A DNA stretch of 12,220 bases from Methyloprofundus sp. (GTDB lineage Bacteria > Pseudomonadota > Gammaproteobacteria > Methylococcales > Methylomonadaceae), in assembly GCA_030636485.1 (NCBI GenBank), contig DAOVWV010000021.1, positions 1-12,220 of the forward strand, written 5' to 3'. The notes under the pieces are model-generated. The model saw nothing but the letters and a program-made list of their open reading frames with translations, was not told the origin of the DNA and did not search any database. The translations under genes were made by a program, and so were the position numbers. Positions 1-8,296 of this stretch are shown one piece after another. Numbering within the stretch: position 1 is the first letter of the stretch; each line of letters starts with the position of its first letter.

Positions 1-636
1 GTGGTTATTTTAACCATCGCAATGGGGGTTTTGTTTCTCGGTGGTGCACGGATGCAACAATTTATTTTATTAATGATTGCCGTGTTAGTGGCTGTCGTTC
101 TAGCGATTGTTTTTTCCGGCTACCGCTCTGCCCGGGTGACAAGTTTTCTGCACCCCTGGGAAGACCCTTTTGGTAACGGCTTTCAATTAGTACAGGCGCT
201 GATTGCCTTTGGCCGGGGTGAATGCTTCGGTGTGGGGCTGGGCAGTGGGATACAGAAACTGTTTTATTTACCCGAAGCGCATACCGATTTTTTATTTTCG
301 GTCATTGCCGAGGAGCTTGGCCTTGCGGGTGTGATCAGTGTGATTGTTTTATTTTCACTGATCGTTTGGCGGGCATTTGTTATCGGTATGTTGGCAGAGC
401 AGTTAGGACAAAAATTTTGTGCCTTTATTGCTTATGGGCTGGGTATCTGGTTTGCGTTTCAATCATTTGTCAATATGGGAGTGAATATGGGGCTGTTGCC
501 GACTAAAGGCCTTACCCTGCCTTTCATGAGCTATGGTGGCGGTAGCATGATTGTGATGTGCTGTGCCATGGCAATGCTATTTAGAGTCAATAGTGAAATG
601 CAGGCCTTAAAAGCAACAGAGGAACAACAGGTATGA
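1..636 (+). CDS. ftsW: FtsW, SEDS-family septal peptidoglycan glycosyltransferase, C-terminal part (5' end outside window)
   Basis: This inner-membrane protein polymerises lipid II into septal glycan strands together with FtsI (PBP3). Only about the last 211 residues are present. FtsW is normally near 380-420 residues, so the GTG at position 1 is most likely an internal Val codon and the gene starts before the window. Family signatures are clear: HPWEDPFGNGFQ at residues 51-62 and AFGRGE at 69-74. The large periplasmic-loop motif LPEAHTDF at 90-97 holds the Asp (visible residue 96) that is conserved and functionally essential in SEDS enzymes. LPTKGLTLPFMSYGGGS follows at 166-182. Several hydrophobic membrane segments are seen, and the tail after about residue 196 is short and polar. 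The stop codon overlaps the murG start as ATGA, which suggests translational coupling. Confusion with the paralogue RodA is possible, but the dcw context and the HPWEDPFG form favour FtsW. Confidence 0.96.
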   Translation: MVILTIAMGVLFLGGARMQQFILLMIAVLVAVVLAIVFSGYRSARVTSFLHPWEDPFGNGFQLVQALIAFGRGECFGVGLGSGIQKLFYLPEAHTDFLFSVIAEELGLAGVISVIVLFSLIVWRAFVIGMLAEQLGQKFCAFIAYGLGIWFAFQSFVNMGVNMGLLPTKGLTLPFMSYGGGSMIVMCCAMAMLFRVNSEMQALKATEEQQV

Positions 637-1682
637 GCAAACGTATTGTCATCATGGCAGGAGGCACGGGTGGTCACGTATTTCCAGCATTGGCCGTTGC
701 ACACCAGTTGATGGAACAGCAATGGCAAGTTAGCTGGATAGGAACACATAAGGGCATGGAAAGTCGTATCATTCCTGCCAACAATATTGCAATAGACTGG
801 TTAAGTGTCAATGGCTTGCGTGGTAAAGGCTTGCTTGCGCTCTTTAAAATGCCCTGGATGCTTTTAAAAGCCTGTATGGAAGCGGGCAAAATATTACGCC
901 AAAGAAAGCCAGATGTGGTGCTGGGCATGGGAGGTTTTGTGGCCGGGCCTGGTGGTTTGATGGCAAAAGTCATGGGTATTCCCCTCGTTATTCATGAACA
1001 AAACAGAATTCCGGGGACAACTAATCGCTTGCTTGCCAATATCGCAAATAAAGTTTTACAGGCTTTCCCTGACAGTTTTGCCATAAACAGGAAAGCCATT
1101 TTTACCGGGAACCCTTTGCGTAAACTTTTTTTACAGCAAAATGAGCTAACAAGGACTCAGGCAGATAGCTTACATATATTGGTGATGGGAGGAAGCTTAG
1201 GGGCGCAGCGTTTAAATGAGGTGCTTCCTGAAACTCTGACTTTAGTCGATAATGTAAGCGTACGTCATCAAACGGGGTCAGCCATGCGGCAGCAGGTAGA
1301 GGCCGCTTATAGAGAACAAGCAATTGAAGCGACGGTGACTGATTTTATAGATGATGTCGTCGATGCATATAGCTGGGCTGATTTAGTGATTTGTCGTGCG
1401 GGAGCAATGACCATCAGTGAAGTCGCCGCAATGGGACTGCCCAGTATTTTGGTACCCTACCCTTATGCAATAGATGATCACCAGACAGCAAATGCACAGT
1501 ATCTGGTTGATGCGGGGGCAGGCATATTGATTAATCAGCAGCAGTTAACAGCCCGTTTTTTGGCTGAGCAAATTAGCTATTGCAAAACACACAGAGAATC
1601 TATGGCAACAGCGGCAAAACAAAGCGCAAAGTTAGATGCAACACAGAGTGTTGCCGAGCAATGTAGGTTGGAAGCAAGATGA
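633..1682 (+). CDS. murG: MurG, UDP-GlcNAc:undecaprenyl-PP-MurNAc-pentapeptide GlcNAc transferase (lipid II synthase)
   Basis: This peripheral inner-membrane GT-B glycosyltransferase adds GlcNAc to lipid I on the cytoplasmic face, giving lipid II, the substrate used by the FtsW encoded just upstream. The N-terminal acceptor domain has the glycine-rich loop [11 protein letters not shown] at residues 10-20, a second glycine-rich stretch [11 protein letters not shown] at 98-108, and HEQN at 121-124. The C-terminal donor domain has [11 protein letters not shown] at 186-196, RAGAMTISE at 255-263 and DDHQTANA at 281-288, the usual UDP-GlcNAc-binding segments. Its 349 residues compare with about 355 in E. 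coli. The ATG at 633 overlaps the ftsW stop (ATGA) and is preceded by AGAGGA (618-623) at good ribosome-binding distance. The stop overlaps the murC start by 4 nt. Nothing is truncated. Confidence 0.98.
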   Translation: MSKRIVIMAGGTGGHVFPALAVAHQLMEQQWQVSWIGTHKGMESRIIPANNIAIDWLSVNGLRGKGLLALFKMPWMLLKACMEAGKILRQRKPDVVLGMGGFVAGPGGLMAKVMGIPLVIHEQNRIPGTTNRLLANIANKVLQAFPDSFAINRKAIFTGNPLRKLFLQQNELTRTQADSLHILVMGGSLGAQRLNEVLPETLTLVDNVSVRHQTGSAMRQQVEAAYREQAIEATVTDFIDDVVDAYSWADLVICRAGAMTISEVAAMGLPSILVPYPYAIDDHQTANAQYLVDAGAGILINQQQLTARFLAEQISYCKTHRESMATAAKQSAKLDATQSVAEQCRLEAR

Positions 1683-3109
1683 AGGTTTCTGAAAATTTAA
1701 TTATCCGGCAGCCATTGGGCGATATCCAGCGTATTCACTTTGTGGGTATAGGCGGCACTGGCATGAGTGGTATTGCCGAAGTTTTGTCTAATCTGGGCTA
1801 TCAGGTATCTGGTTCAGATATTAAAGCAAGTCCGGTGACAGAGCGCCTGCAAAAAGCGGGGGTACGTATTTTTATTGGTCATAATGCGGAAAATATTAAT
1901 CAGGTTGAAGTGGTGGTCACCTCAACGGCGGTTAATAAACACAACCCTGAAGTAAAGCGGGCGTATGAATGCCGTATTCCAGTGATTCCCCGTGCCGAAA
2001 TGCTAGCCGAGTTAATGCGTTTCCGTTTTGGTATTGCCGTTGCAGGTACGCATGGAAAAACCACCACAACGAGTCTGGCGGCGAGCATTTTGGCAGAGGC
2101 GGGTCTGGATCCAACCTTTGTTATTGGTGGCCGGCTCAATAGTGTGGGGACAAATGCACAGCTGGGGCGGGGGCAGTATCTGGTTGCTGAGGCAGATGAA
2201 AGTGATGCTTCCTTTTTACATCTACAGCCTATGCTGGCCGTGGTGACCAATATTGATCAAGATCATATGGAAACCTATGAAGGGAGTTTTAGTCGGTTAA
2301 AAGATACCTTTATTGAATTTTTACACCATGTGCCATTTTATGGGTTGCTAGTGTTATGTATTGATGATGCCGGTGTACGTGAGATATTGCCGCAATTATC
2401 TAAACCCATCAGGACTTATGGCACCCAAAAAGAGGCCGATGTAAGAGCGGTTAATATTAAACAGCAGGGTATGCATACCTCTTTTTTAGTACAGCGCTGG
2501 GATGGGCATAAAGATATTCAGGTGACGTTGAATATGCCTGGATTGCACAATATGTTAAATGCCTTGGCGGCAATCAGTATTGCGACAGAATTGAATGTCG
2601 AGGATGAGGCCATTATTAAAAGCCTGGCTGAGTTTAAAGGGGTGGCACGGCGCTTCCAATTGAATGGTGAGATTACTTTAAAGCATGGCCTAGTCACTTT
2701 GGTTGATGATTATGGTCATCACCCACGGGAGGTGGCGGCAACATTAGCGGCATTAAAACAGGCATGGCCGGGGAAACGTTCAGTGGTGATTTTTCAGCCA
2801 CACCGCTATTCCAGAACACGGGATTTATTCGAAGATTTTGTCAGTACACTTTCGACAGCTGATGTATTGATTTTATTAGAGGTTTATCCGGCAGGTGAAG
2901 AGGCGATTACCAGTGCGGATGGACGCGCACTAAGTCGGGCTATTCGCATTCGTGGACAAGTAGATCCAGTGTTTGTCGAAGATATAGAGGATTTGGCGCA
3001 GATATTGGCGGGCATACTTCAGCCTGATGATGTTTTATTGACAATGGGAGCAGGAAATGTCGGGCATATTGCCATGCAATTGCCACAGCAACTGCAAGCG
3101 CTGGTATAG
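1679..3109 (+). CDS. murC: MurC, UDP-N-acetylmuramate--L-alanine ligase
   Basis: This cytoplasmic ATP-dependent Mur ligase joins L-Ala to UDP-MurNAc, the first step of stem-peptide assembly. The N-terminal UDP-sugar-binding Rossmann domain shows [12 protein letters not shown] at residues 23-34. The central ATPase domain has the P-loop GTHGKTTTT at 123-131, the Mg-binding EADESD at 171-176, NIDQDHME at 191-198 and NMLNALAA at 291-298. The C-terminal domain has DDYGHHP at 343-349 and QPHRYSRT at 373-380. The GTHGKTTTT and DYGHHP forms are typical of MurC rather than MurD, MurE or MurF. The length is 476 residues (E. coli 491). The ATG at 1679 overlaps the murG stop as ATGA, and the stop lies 2 nt before the murB start. 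Its product, UDP-MurNAc-L-Ala, uses the UDP-MurNAc made by the next gene, murB. Confidence 0.98.
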   Translation: MKVSENLIIRQPLGDIQRIHFVGIGGTGMSGIAEVLSNLGYQVSGSDIKASPVTERLQKAGVRIFIGHNAENINQVEVVVTSTAVNKHNPEVKRAYECRIPVIPRAEMLAELMRFRFGIAVAGTHGKTTTTSLAASILAEAGLDPTFVIGGRLNSVGTNAQLGRGQYLVAEADESDASFLHLQPMLAVVTNIDQDHMETYEGSFSRLKDTFIEFLHHVPFYGLLVLCIDDAGVREILPQLSKPIRTYGTQKEADVRAVNIKQQGMHTSFLVQRWDGHKDIQVTLNMPGLHNMLNALAAISIATELNVEDEAIIKSLAEFKGVARRFQLNGEITLKHGLVTLVDDYGHHPREVAATLAALKQAWPGKRSVVIFQPHRYSRTRDLFEDFVSTLSTADVLILLEVYPAGEEAITSADGRALSRAIRIRGQVDPVFVEDIEDLAQILAGILQPDDVLLTMGAGNVGHIAMQLPQQLQALV

Positions 3110-3111
3110 GC

Positions 3112-4011
3112 ATGACAATAGCTAACTCGAATTTACGCGGGCAGTTATTGCACGCTGAGAAAATGGCAAAATATACCAGTTGGCGTGTGGGTGGTGAGGC
3201 GGATCGTATGTATATCCCTGCTGATAAGCCTGACCTAGAGCTGTTTATAGCTGAATTAGATATAGATGAACCGGTAGTCTGGCTGGGCATGGGAAGTAAC
3301 CTGTTAATCAGGGATGGCGGAATACGCGGAACCGTGATTAATACCCGGGGGAAGCTTAAGCAAATGCAGATGCTGGACGATACCACGGTTTATGTCGAGT
3401 GCGGCGTGCCTTGTGCGCATGTGGCACGATTTTGCTCGGAGCATGGCTTATCTGGTGCTGAATTTTTTGCGGGAATACCCGGTACTATGGGGGGAGCACT
3501 AAAAATGAATGCAGGTGCTTTTGGAGCTGAAACATGGGATCTGGTCGATAGCGTTGAAATGCTCTCTATTGGGGGTAAAACAGCCCAGCGAAATGCAGAT
3601 GAATTTAAAGTAGGCTATCGTACTGTAAAAGGCGGGGGAACAGCCTGTTTTTTATCGACGGTTTTAAGCTTAAAGAAGGGGGGTAGCAGTCAGGCGAGTC
3701 AGAAAAAAATTAAAAAATTGCTGGCACAACGGGCAACAACCCAACCAACTAATTTACCTAGCTGTGGTTCAGTGTTTAGAAACCCTGCTAACGATTTTGC
3801 GGCACGATTGATTGAGGCGAGTGGCTTAAAAGGCTATACCATTGGTGGTGCCGAGGTTTCATCGAAACATGCCAATTTTATAGTGAATACAGGGAATGCA
3901 AAAGCCAGGGATATTGAGCAGCTTATTGAATATGTACAAACTGAAGTGGCTAAACAACACGCGATTAAGCTACATACTGAAGTTTGCATTATAGGAGATA
4001 AATCCGCATGA
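3112..4011 (+). CDS. murB: MurB, UDP-N-acetylenolpyruvoylglucosamine reductase (short, type II-like)
   Basis: This FAD-dependent cytoplasmic enzyme reduces UDP-GlcNAc-enolpyruvate to UDP-MurNAc with NADPH. The FAD-binding half shows YTSWRVGG at residues 21-28, GMGSNLLIRDGG at 59-70 and AGIPGTMGGAL at 120-130. The C-terminal substrate domain has VGYR at 167-170, CGSVFRNP at 218-225 with the proton-donor Ser at 220, and SSKHANFIVN at 250-259. The final LHTEV (288-292) has the conserved catalytic Glu at 290. With 299 residues it resembles the short type II enzymes (S. aureus or Caulobacter style) rather than the about 342-residue E. coli type I form. Its place between murC and ddl also fits type II. 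The start ATG is 2 nt after the murC stop with only a weak TAGG upstream, so translation probably relies on coupling. The stop overlaps ddl by 4 nt. Confidence 0.97.
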   Translation: MTIANSNLRGQLLHAEKMAKYTSWRVGGEADRMYIPADKPDLELFIAELDIDEPVVWLGMGSNLLIRDGGIRGTVINTRGKLKQMQMLDDTTVYVECGVPCAHVARFCSEHGLSGAEFFAGIPGTMGGALKMNAGAFGAETWDLVDSVEMLSIGGKTAQRNADEFKVGYRTVKGGGTACFLSTVLSLKKGGSSQASQKKIKKLLAQRATTQPTNLPSCGSVFRNPANDFAARLIEASGLKGYTIGGAEVSSKHANFIVNTGNAKARDIEQLIEYVQTEVAKQHAIKLHTEVCIIGDKSA

Positions 4012-4940
4012 AGGCCCTTGTCATAAAACAGGCAAAAGACTTTGGTCGCGTTGCTGTATTAATGGGCGGCGTTGCAGCTGAGCGTGAAATCTCTTTAAAC
4101 AGTGGTAATGCCGTTTATCAAGCCTTATTACGCAATGGGATTGATGCAGTCGCCATTGATGTACAAACGACCGCTTTGCAGGTATTAGAAAATACCGCGA
4201 TAGATCGCGTCTTTAATATGCTGCATGGCCGGGGAGGAGAAGATGGGGTATTACAGGCCATACTGGATACTCTGGCAATACCTTATAGCGGTAGCGGTGT
4301 TCTTGCTTCAGCCCTGAGTATGGATAAATTGCGCACTAAACTGTGCTGGCAAGGAGCGGGGTTAACAACGCCAAAATGGTTTTTGATACAGCACAAAAGT
4401 GATATAGAAAAATGCATTGCTCAGCTGGGATTTCCGGTCATTGTCAAACCGGCACTGGAAGGCTCCAGCCTTGGTATGAGCCGCGCAGAGAACCAGGGTG
4501 AGCTATATAGTGCATGGCAAGAGGCGGCGCAATACCAGTGTGCAGTCTATGCAGAGGCCTGGGTACAGGGGGAAGAATATACCGTTGGAGTCTTAAAGGG
4601 TGAAGCATTGCCAATTATCCGCCTACAGACCCCAAATGTTTTTTATGATTTTGATGCCAAGTACCGGGCCGATACCACTCAGTATCACTGCCCGTCTGGT
4701 CTAAGTGCTGAAATTGAGCGGACGTTGGCAGAGTTAGCACTTGAATCCTGTCAGGTACTCGGGGTGACTGGCTGGGGACGTGTTGATTTGTTTATTGATG
4801 CACAACAACAGGTGCAGTTGATCGAGGTCAATACGGTTCCGGGAATGACCGACCACAGTCTAGTGCCTATGGCTGCTAGGCAGGCCGGTATTAATTTTGA
4901 TGAGTTGGTGTGGCGCATTCTAGAAACGAGTTTTAAGTGA
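4008..4940 (+). CDS. ddl: D-alanine--D-alanine ligase (DdlB type)
   Basis: This cytoplasmic ATP-grasp enzyme makes D-Ala-D-Ala, the terminal dipeptide of the peptidoglycan stem and the target of penicillin-binding proteins. Signatures in order: GGVAAEREISLNSG (residues 20-33) with the substrate-binding Glu; LHGRGGEDGVLQ (72-83); VKPALEGSSLG (146-156) with the ATP-loop Lys and active-site Ser; EEYTVGVL (189-196); YDFDAKY (213-219) with the conserved Tyr; GWGRVD (255-260); and EVNTVPGMTDHS (273-284) with the Mg-binding Glu and Asn. The YDFDAKY form and dcw location support a D-Ala-D-Ala rather than a D-Ala-D-Lac ligase. The 310 residues match DdlB (about 306). The ATG at 4008 overlaps the murB stop and has AGGAG at 3993-3997. 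This start adds about nine residues before the first glycine pair compared with E. coli DdlB. The stop overlaps the ftsQ GTG start. Confidence 0.97.
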   Translation: MKALVIKQAKDFGRVAVLMGGVAAEREISLNSGNAVYQALLRNGIDAVAIDVQTTALQVLENTAIDRVFNMLHGRGGEDGVLQAILDTLAIPYSGSGVLASALSMDKLRTKLCWQGAGLTTPKWFLIQHKSDIEKCIAQLGFPVIVKPALEGSSLGMSRAENQGELYSAWQEAAQYQCAVYAEAWVQGEEYTVGVLKGEALPIIRLQTPNVFYDFDAKYRADTTQYHCPSGLSAEIERTLAELALESCQVLGVTGWGRVDLFIDAQQQVQLIEVNTVPGMTDHSLVPMAARQAGINFDELVWRILETSFK

Positions 4941-5653
4941 TTAATAAGCGCATTCAAATACAAACTGCGCTGCTTGTTTTTATTATAATCACGCTATTAC
5001 TCGCTAGACCCATGTTACAGAAGGTAATGGCAGACACCATTCCGATCCGCTATGTACAGGTTGAGGGAGCATTCCAGTATATAGATAAGCAAGATATAAA
5101 AAAGACAATTAGTCCACTGTTACAGCGGGGGTATTTTTCAGTAGACTTACAGGCGATACAACTTGCAATTATGGATTTGCCCTGGACAGAAAAAGTCAAG
5201 GTGCAAAGAATATGGCCAGATAGACTCAAGTTAAGAGTCTATGAGCAACAGCCGGTAGTACGCTGGCAAGTAGGGAGCTTATTAAATATCAGGGGAGATA
5301 TTTTTAAGCCACGGAATATAGATAGATTTCAATCATTGCCGGTATTGTATGCGCCAATCGCACAGCGACTACAAATGCTACAGGTAATGGATGGTCTGAA
5401 ATTAAGCTTAATGGATCAAGGCTTATACCTGGCAGAGTTTAGAGTGAGTGAAAGGCAGTCATGGTGGCTAGAGATGGAAAATGGCATGATTATTGAGTTG
5501 GGCCGCTTTCAGCCATTACAGAAATTTACCCGTTTAATGCAGGCTTTAACGGTGACAGGCTCAGAGCTTGTAGAAAAAATAGCGTATATAGATACACGTT
5601 ACCCAAATGGCTTTGCCGTAAGGTGGCGTGAAAATGAACAGGTTATCTGGTAA
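4937..5653 (+). CDS. ftsQ: FtsQ, divisome scaffold protein with POTRA domain
   Basis: This bitopic inner-membrane protein links early (FtsA/FtsZ) and late (FtsW/FtsI) divisome parts through FtsL and FtsB. A short basic N-terminus is followed by one hydrophobic segment at about residues 11-27. A periplasmic POTRA domain covers about 36-105 (IRYVQVEGAFQYI at 37-49), then a beta domain. The segment VQRIWPDRLKLRVYEQQPVVRW (residues 89-110, split here as VQRIWPDRLK and LRVYEQQPVVRW) is the most recognisable FtsQ signature. LLNIRGDIFKP (115-125) and the late IAYIDTRYPNGFAVRW also fit. The length is 238 residues (E. coli 276), at the short end. The start is GTG at 4937, sharing GTGA with the ddl stop. 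Only a poor GAG lies upstream, so initiation probably depends on ribosomes finishing ddl. The low sequence conservation is normal for FtsQ. Confidence 0.94.
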   Translation: MINKRIQIQTALLVFIIITLLLARPMLQKVMADTIPIRYVQVEGAFQYIDKQDIKKTISPLLQRGYFSVDLQAIQLAIMDLPWTEKVKVQRIWPDRLKLRVYEQQPVVRWQVGSLLNIRGDIFKPRNIDRFQSLPVLYAPIAQRLQMLQVMDGLKLSLMDQGLYLAEFRVSERQSWWLEMENGMIIELGRFQPLQKFTRLMQALTVTGSELVEKIAYIDTRYPNGFAVRWRENEQVIW

Positions 5654-5666
5654 GAATAATAATAAA

Positions 5667-5680
5667 CTGCCTTTAGGCAG
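5667..5680 (+). other. Small hairpin in the ftsQ-ftsA gap
   Basis: CTGCC-TTTA-GGCAG forms a perfect 5 bp stem with a 4 nt loop, 14 nt after the ftsQ stop and 30 nt before the ftsA ATG. There is no following T-run, so it is not a convincing intrinsic terminator. It lies where the otherwise overlapping gene chain is first interrupted, so it could mark an RNA processing or stability point. That is inference. Confidence 0.35.
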
Positions 5681-5709
5681 CCTGAAAAAGTAGTCGCAAA
5701 GGCAAAAAA

Positions 5710-6936
5710 ATGGCAAAACAAATAGAGCGAAATTTAATTGTTGGTTTGGATATTGGAACATCTAAAGTTGCCGCTATCGTTGGGGAAGTAAATGAAAGTG
5801 GTGAAGTTGAGGTTATTGGGTTAGGCTCTACGCCTTCCCGTGGGTTAAAAAAAGGGGTCGTGATTAATCTGGAATCGACGGTGAGCTCAATTCAACGGGC
5901 AGTCGAAGAAGCTGAGTTAATGGCTGGCTGTGAAATTACCTCGGTGTATGCCGGCATTGCCGGCAGTCATATCAAGAGTTTAAACTCGCATGGTATCGTT
6001 GCCATCAAAAATAAGGAAGTCACGCAGTATGATGTGGATCGTGTCATAGATTCCGCACGTGCCGTTGCGATTCCGGCAGACCAGAAAATTCTGCATATTT
6101 TGCCACAGGAGTTCGTGATTGATATGCAAGAAGGCATTAAGGAACCGATTGGCATGTCAGGGATACGCCTGGAAGCAAAAGTGCATATGGTAACAGGGAG
6201 TGGCAGTGCCGCACAGAATATTATCAAATGTATACGGCGCTGTGATTTAGAAGTGGATGATATTGTTTTAGAACAATTAGCCTCTTGCTTTTCAGTACTC
6301 ACTGAAGATGAAAAAGAACTCGGTGTCTGCCTGATTGACATCGGTGGTGGGACAACGGATATTGCCATTTTTTCACATGGAGCGATTAAACATACGGCCG
6401 TTATCCCTATAGCAGGTGATCAGGTCACTAATGATGTTGCGGTTGCTTTACGTACGCCAACACAAAGTGCCGAACAAATAAAGCGGGCTTATGCCTGCGC
6501 ATTAACACAACTGGCAGATGCCAATGTCGCGATTGATGTCTCAAGTATTGGCGACCGGCCGCCAAGAAAGATATCACACCAGAGCCTTGCGGAAATTATA
6601 GAGCCTCGCTACGAAGAATTAATGCTATTAGTTCAGGCTGAATTAGAGCGTAGTGGTTTTGAACGGTTAATAACTGCGGGGATTGTTTTGACGGGAGGAA
6701 GCTCAAAAGTAGCGGGCCTCGTAGAACTGGCAGAAGAAATTTTCCATATGCCGGTACGCTTAGGACTTCCTCAGCATGTGTCGGGTTTAACCGATGTTAT
6801 AAAAAATCCTGTGCACTCAACCGGGGTGGGCTTGTTGTTATACGGAAGGGACCACTTAATGAGCGGGGAACATTTATCTGAAACCGGAGACGGAATTATT
6901 GCAAGAATGAAAGCTTGGTTTAAGAATAATTTTTAA
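5710..6936 (+). CDS. ftsA: FtsA, actin-like Z-ring membrane tether
   Basis: This actin-fold ATP-binding protein anchors FtsZ filaments to the inner membrane and recruits later divisome proteins. Seen in order: phosphate-1 loop GLDIGTSKV (residues 12-20); the FtsA-specific 1C domain at about 84-162; phosphate-2 loop IDIGGGTTDIA (209-219); and the adenosine motif LTGGSSK (327-333). The C-terminal amphipathic membrane-targeting helix GIIARMKAWFKNNF spans 395-408, with the Trp/Phe plus Lys/Arg pattern expected. The length of 408 residues is typical (E. coli 420). The ATG at 5710 follows a weak AAAGG and an A-rich stretch. The protein begins at the usual distance from the first ATP loop, so this start is favoured. 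It sits 56 nt after ftsQ and 33 nt before the chosen ftsZ start. The C-terminal peptide of the neighbouring FtsZ is its expected binding partner. Confidence 0.98.
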   Translation: MAKQIERNLIVGLDIGTSKVAAIVGEVNESGEVEVIGLGSTPSRGLKKGVVINLESTVSSIQRAVEEAELMAGCEITSVYAGIAGSHIKSLNSHGIVAIKNKEVTQYDVDRVIDSARAVAIPADQKILHILPQEFVIDMQEGIKEPIGMSGIRLEAKVHMVTGSGSAAQNIIKCIRRCDLEVDDIVLEQLASCFSVLTEDEKELGVCLIDIGGGTTDIAIFSHGAIKHTAVIPIAGDQVTNDVAVALRTPTQSAEQIKRAYACALTQLADANVAIDVSSIGDRPPRKISHQSLAEIIEPRYEELMLLVQAELERSGFERLITAGIVLTGGSSKVAGLVELAEEIFHMPVRLGLPQHVSGLTDVIKNPVHSTGVGLLLYGRDHLMSGEHLSETGDGIIARMKAWFKNNF

Positions 6937-6969
6937 CATATATTTATAGAATATAACAGGGTGGGAATA

Positions 6970-8130
6970 ATGAAATATGAATTGATGGATTTAGGAATGG
7001 AAAATGCGGTGATCAAGGTCATCGGTGTAGGCGGTGGCGGTGGTAATGCCGTTAATCATATGGTCAATAGTAATATTGAAGGCGTAGACTTTGTTTGTGC
7101 CAATACTGATGCACAGGCATTACACCGTCTGGATGTTGAAGCTGTCATTCAGCTAGGTGCTGAATTAACCAAAGGTCTTGGCGCAGGCACTAACCCAGCG
7201 GTCGGTAAGGAAGCAGCAGAAGAGAATAAGGACTTGATTCGTGAAGTGCTTGAAGGTGCCAATATGCTGTTTTTAACCGCCGGAATGGGCGGTGGGACAG
7301 GGACTGGAGCAATTCCGGTCATCGCTGAAATTGCCCAGGAACTCAATATTCTAACCGTAGCCGTGGTCACCAAGCCATTTGACTTTGAAGGTAAGCAGAA
7401 GAAAAAAGTTGCCGAAGCCGGGATTGCCGAACTAGAAAACTGTGTTGACTCATTGATTGTGATACCTAATCAAAAATTATTGTCAGTATTAGATGCCAAA
7501 GTGTCAATGAAAGGGGCCTTTGCCGCTGCTAATGATGTTTTACTGGATGCTGTTCAGGGTATTACCGAGTTGATTACTAGCCCAGGCATGATTAATGTTG
7601 ATTTTGCAGATGTTAAAACCGTGATGACGAACATGGGAGCCGCAATTATGGGGACAGGCATCGCAAGCGGTGAAAACAGAGCGCGTGAAGCGGCAGAAAA
7701 AGCGACAAAGTGCCCATTGTTGGAAGATATTAACTTACAGGGTGCCCGAGGTATTCTGGTTAATATTTCAGCGGCTGATATGGGTATTGCAGAGTTTGAT
7801 GAGGTGGGTAATATTGTCCATGCTTTTGCTTCCGATGATGCGATTATTAAAATTGGTACGGCAATAGATGAAAGCCTCGGTGATGAAATTAAAGTGACCG
7901 TGGTTGCAACAGGCATGGGGGATGAGCAAAAAGCCGTTAGTAATGCCCCCGTTTCCATTGTTACACCTGATGCTAACGTGGGTGAAGAAAATTATTCAAA
8001 GTTTGATTCACCGACAGTGGTACGCAATAACAAAGAGAAGTCAGAGAAACGTTACGGAGTACAGCCCAAAGATAATACAGATATGGATTACCTGGATATT
8101 CCTGCGTTTCTACGCCGTCAGGCAGATTAG
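6970..8130 (+). CDS. ftsZ: FtsZ, tubulin-like division GTPase
   Basis: This cytoplasmic GTPase polymerises into the Z-ring. With the ATG at 6970 the protein has 386 residues (E. coli 383). The N-terminal nucleotide loop is IKVIGVGGGGGNAVNHM (15-31). The tubulin signature GGGTGTG is at 107-113 after TAGM. The T7 catalytic loop NVDFADVKTVMT (209-220) has the Asp residues that act on the neighbouring subunit's GTP. The globular part ends at about 317. A variable polar linker follows to about 371, then the conserved C-terminal peptide DYLDIPAFLRR (373-383) that binds FtsA, ZipA and other partners. A GTG at 6961 is in frame and would add MGI. I prefer the ATG because the purine-rich GGGTGGGA (6959-6966) then serves as ribosome-binding site, while the GTG has none. 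The high-level expression usual for FtsZ fits the A-rich leader (6937-6960), though no clear promoter is seen there. Confidence 0.97.
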   Translation: MKYELMDLGMENAVIKVIGVGGGGGNAVNHMVNSNIEGVDFVCANTDAQALHRLDVEAVIQLGAELTKGLGAGTNPAVGKEAAEENKDLIREVLEGANMLFLTAGMGGGTGTGAIPVIAEIAQELNILTVAVVTKPFDFEGKQKKKVAEAGIAELENCVDSLIVIPNQKLLSVLDAKVSMKGAFAAANDVLLDAVQGITELITSPGMINVDFADVKTVMTNMGAAIMGTGIASGENRAREAAEKATKCPLLEDINLQGARGILVNISAADMGIAEFDEVGNIVHAFASDDAIIKIGTAIDESLGDEIKVTVVATGMGDEQKAVSNAPVSIVTPDANVGEENYSKFDSPTVVRNNKEKSEKRYGVQPKDNTDMDYLDIPAFLRRQAD

Positions 8131-8177
8131 CTTAAATATGCAACGTTATGAGTCATTGTTTGATAGCAGCTCTGTAT

Positions 8178-8202
8178 TTGCATAACTGCTACATAGTATA
8201 AT
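8178..8202 (+). promoter_or_regulatory. Candidate promoter for lpxC
   Basis: A perfect -10 hexamer TATAAT lies at 8197-8202. Upstream is TTGCAT (8178-8183), which matches only the TTG of a -35 box and sits too close (13 nt spacer), so the -35 is poor. An inverted repeat TAGCAG/CTGCTA (8164-8169 and 8186-8191) overlaps this zone and could be an operator. Transcription from here would leave an lpxC leader of roughly 90 nt. This is sequence inspection only, and the match may be chance. Confidence 0.35.
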
Positions 8203-8209
8203 CACCTAT

Positions 8210-8250
8210 AACACATACATGCACAGCAAAGAGACGATGTGTATGCACAT
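8210..8250 (+). other. Repeated and partly inverted ATGCACA motifs in the lpxC leader
   Basis: ATGCACA occurs at 8219-8225 and again at 8243-8249, 24 bp apart. CATACA just before the first copy is complementary to TGTATG within the second, and ATGTG-TATG-CACAT (8237-8250) is itself a 5 bp hairpin. Together they could fold the leader between ftsZ and lpxC. No T-tract follows, so I do not call a terminator. A protein-binding or mRNA-folding role is speculation. Confidence 0.3.
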
Positions 8251-8296
8251 TATTTCGGCCTATTTCACAAGAACAGGCTGATATTAGGTAAAGCTT

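Noticed and set aside
1-3. GTG at position 1 as a genuine ftsW start
   Set aside because: The encoded part covers only the C-terminal half of FtsW, so the codon is almost surely an internal Val at the window edge.
1900-2250. Minus-strand open frame inside murC
   Set aside because: It mirrors the coding frame of murC; composition is low-complexity Ser/Pro/Ala as expected for a shadow frame, and no start signal is seen.
2940-3386. Minus-strand open frame of 148 codons across the murC-murB junction
   Set aside because: It is antisense to two intact conserved genes with no ribosome-binding site or recognisable motif.
6961-6969. GTG at 6961 as the ftsZ start
   Set aside because: It is in frame but has no upstream ribosome-binding site, while the ATG at 6970 has the purine-rich GGGTGGGA just ahead and gives a normal N-terminus.
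7554-7958. Minus-strand open frame inside ftsZ
   Set aside because: It is a shadow of the ftsZ coding frame with Ser/Ala/Ile-rich, non-protein-like composition.
7904-8185. Plus-strand open frame overlapping the 3' end of ftsZ and the intergenic gap
   Set aside because: It is in another frame of ftsZ for most of its length, with no ribosome-binding site and no family resemblance.
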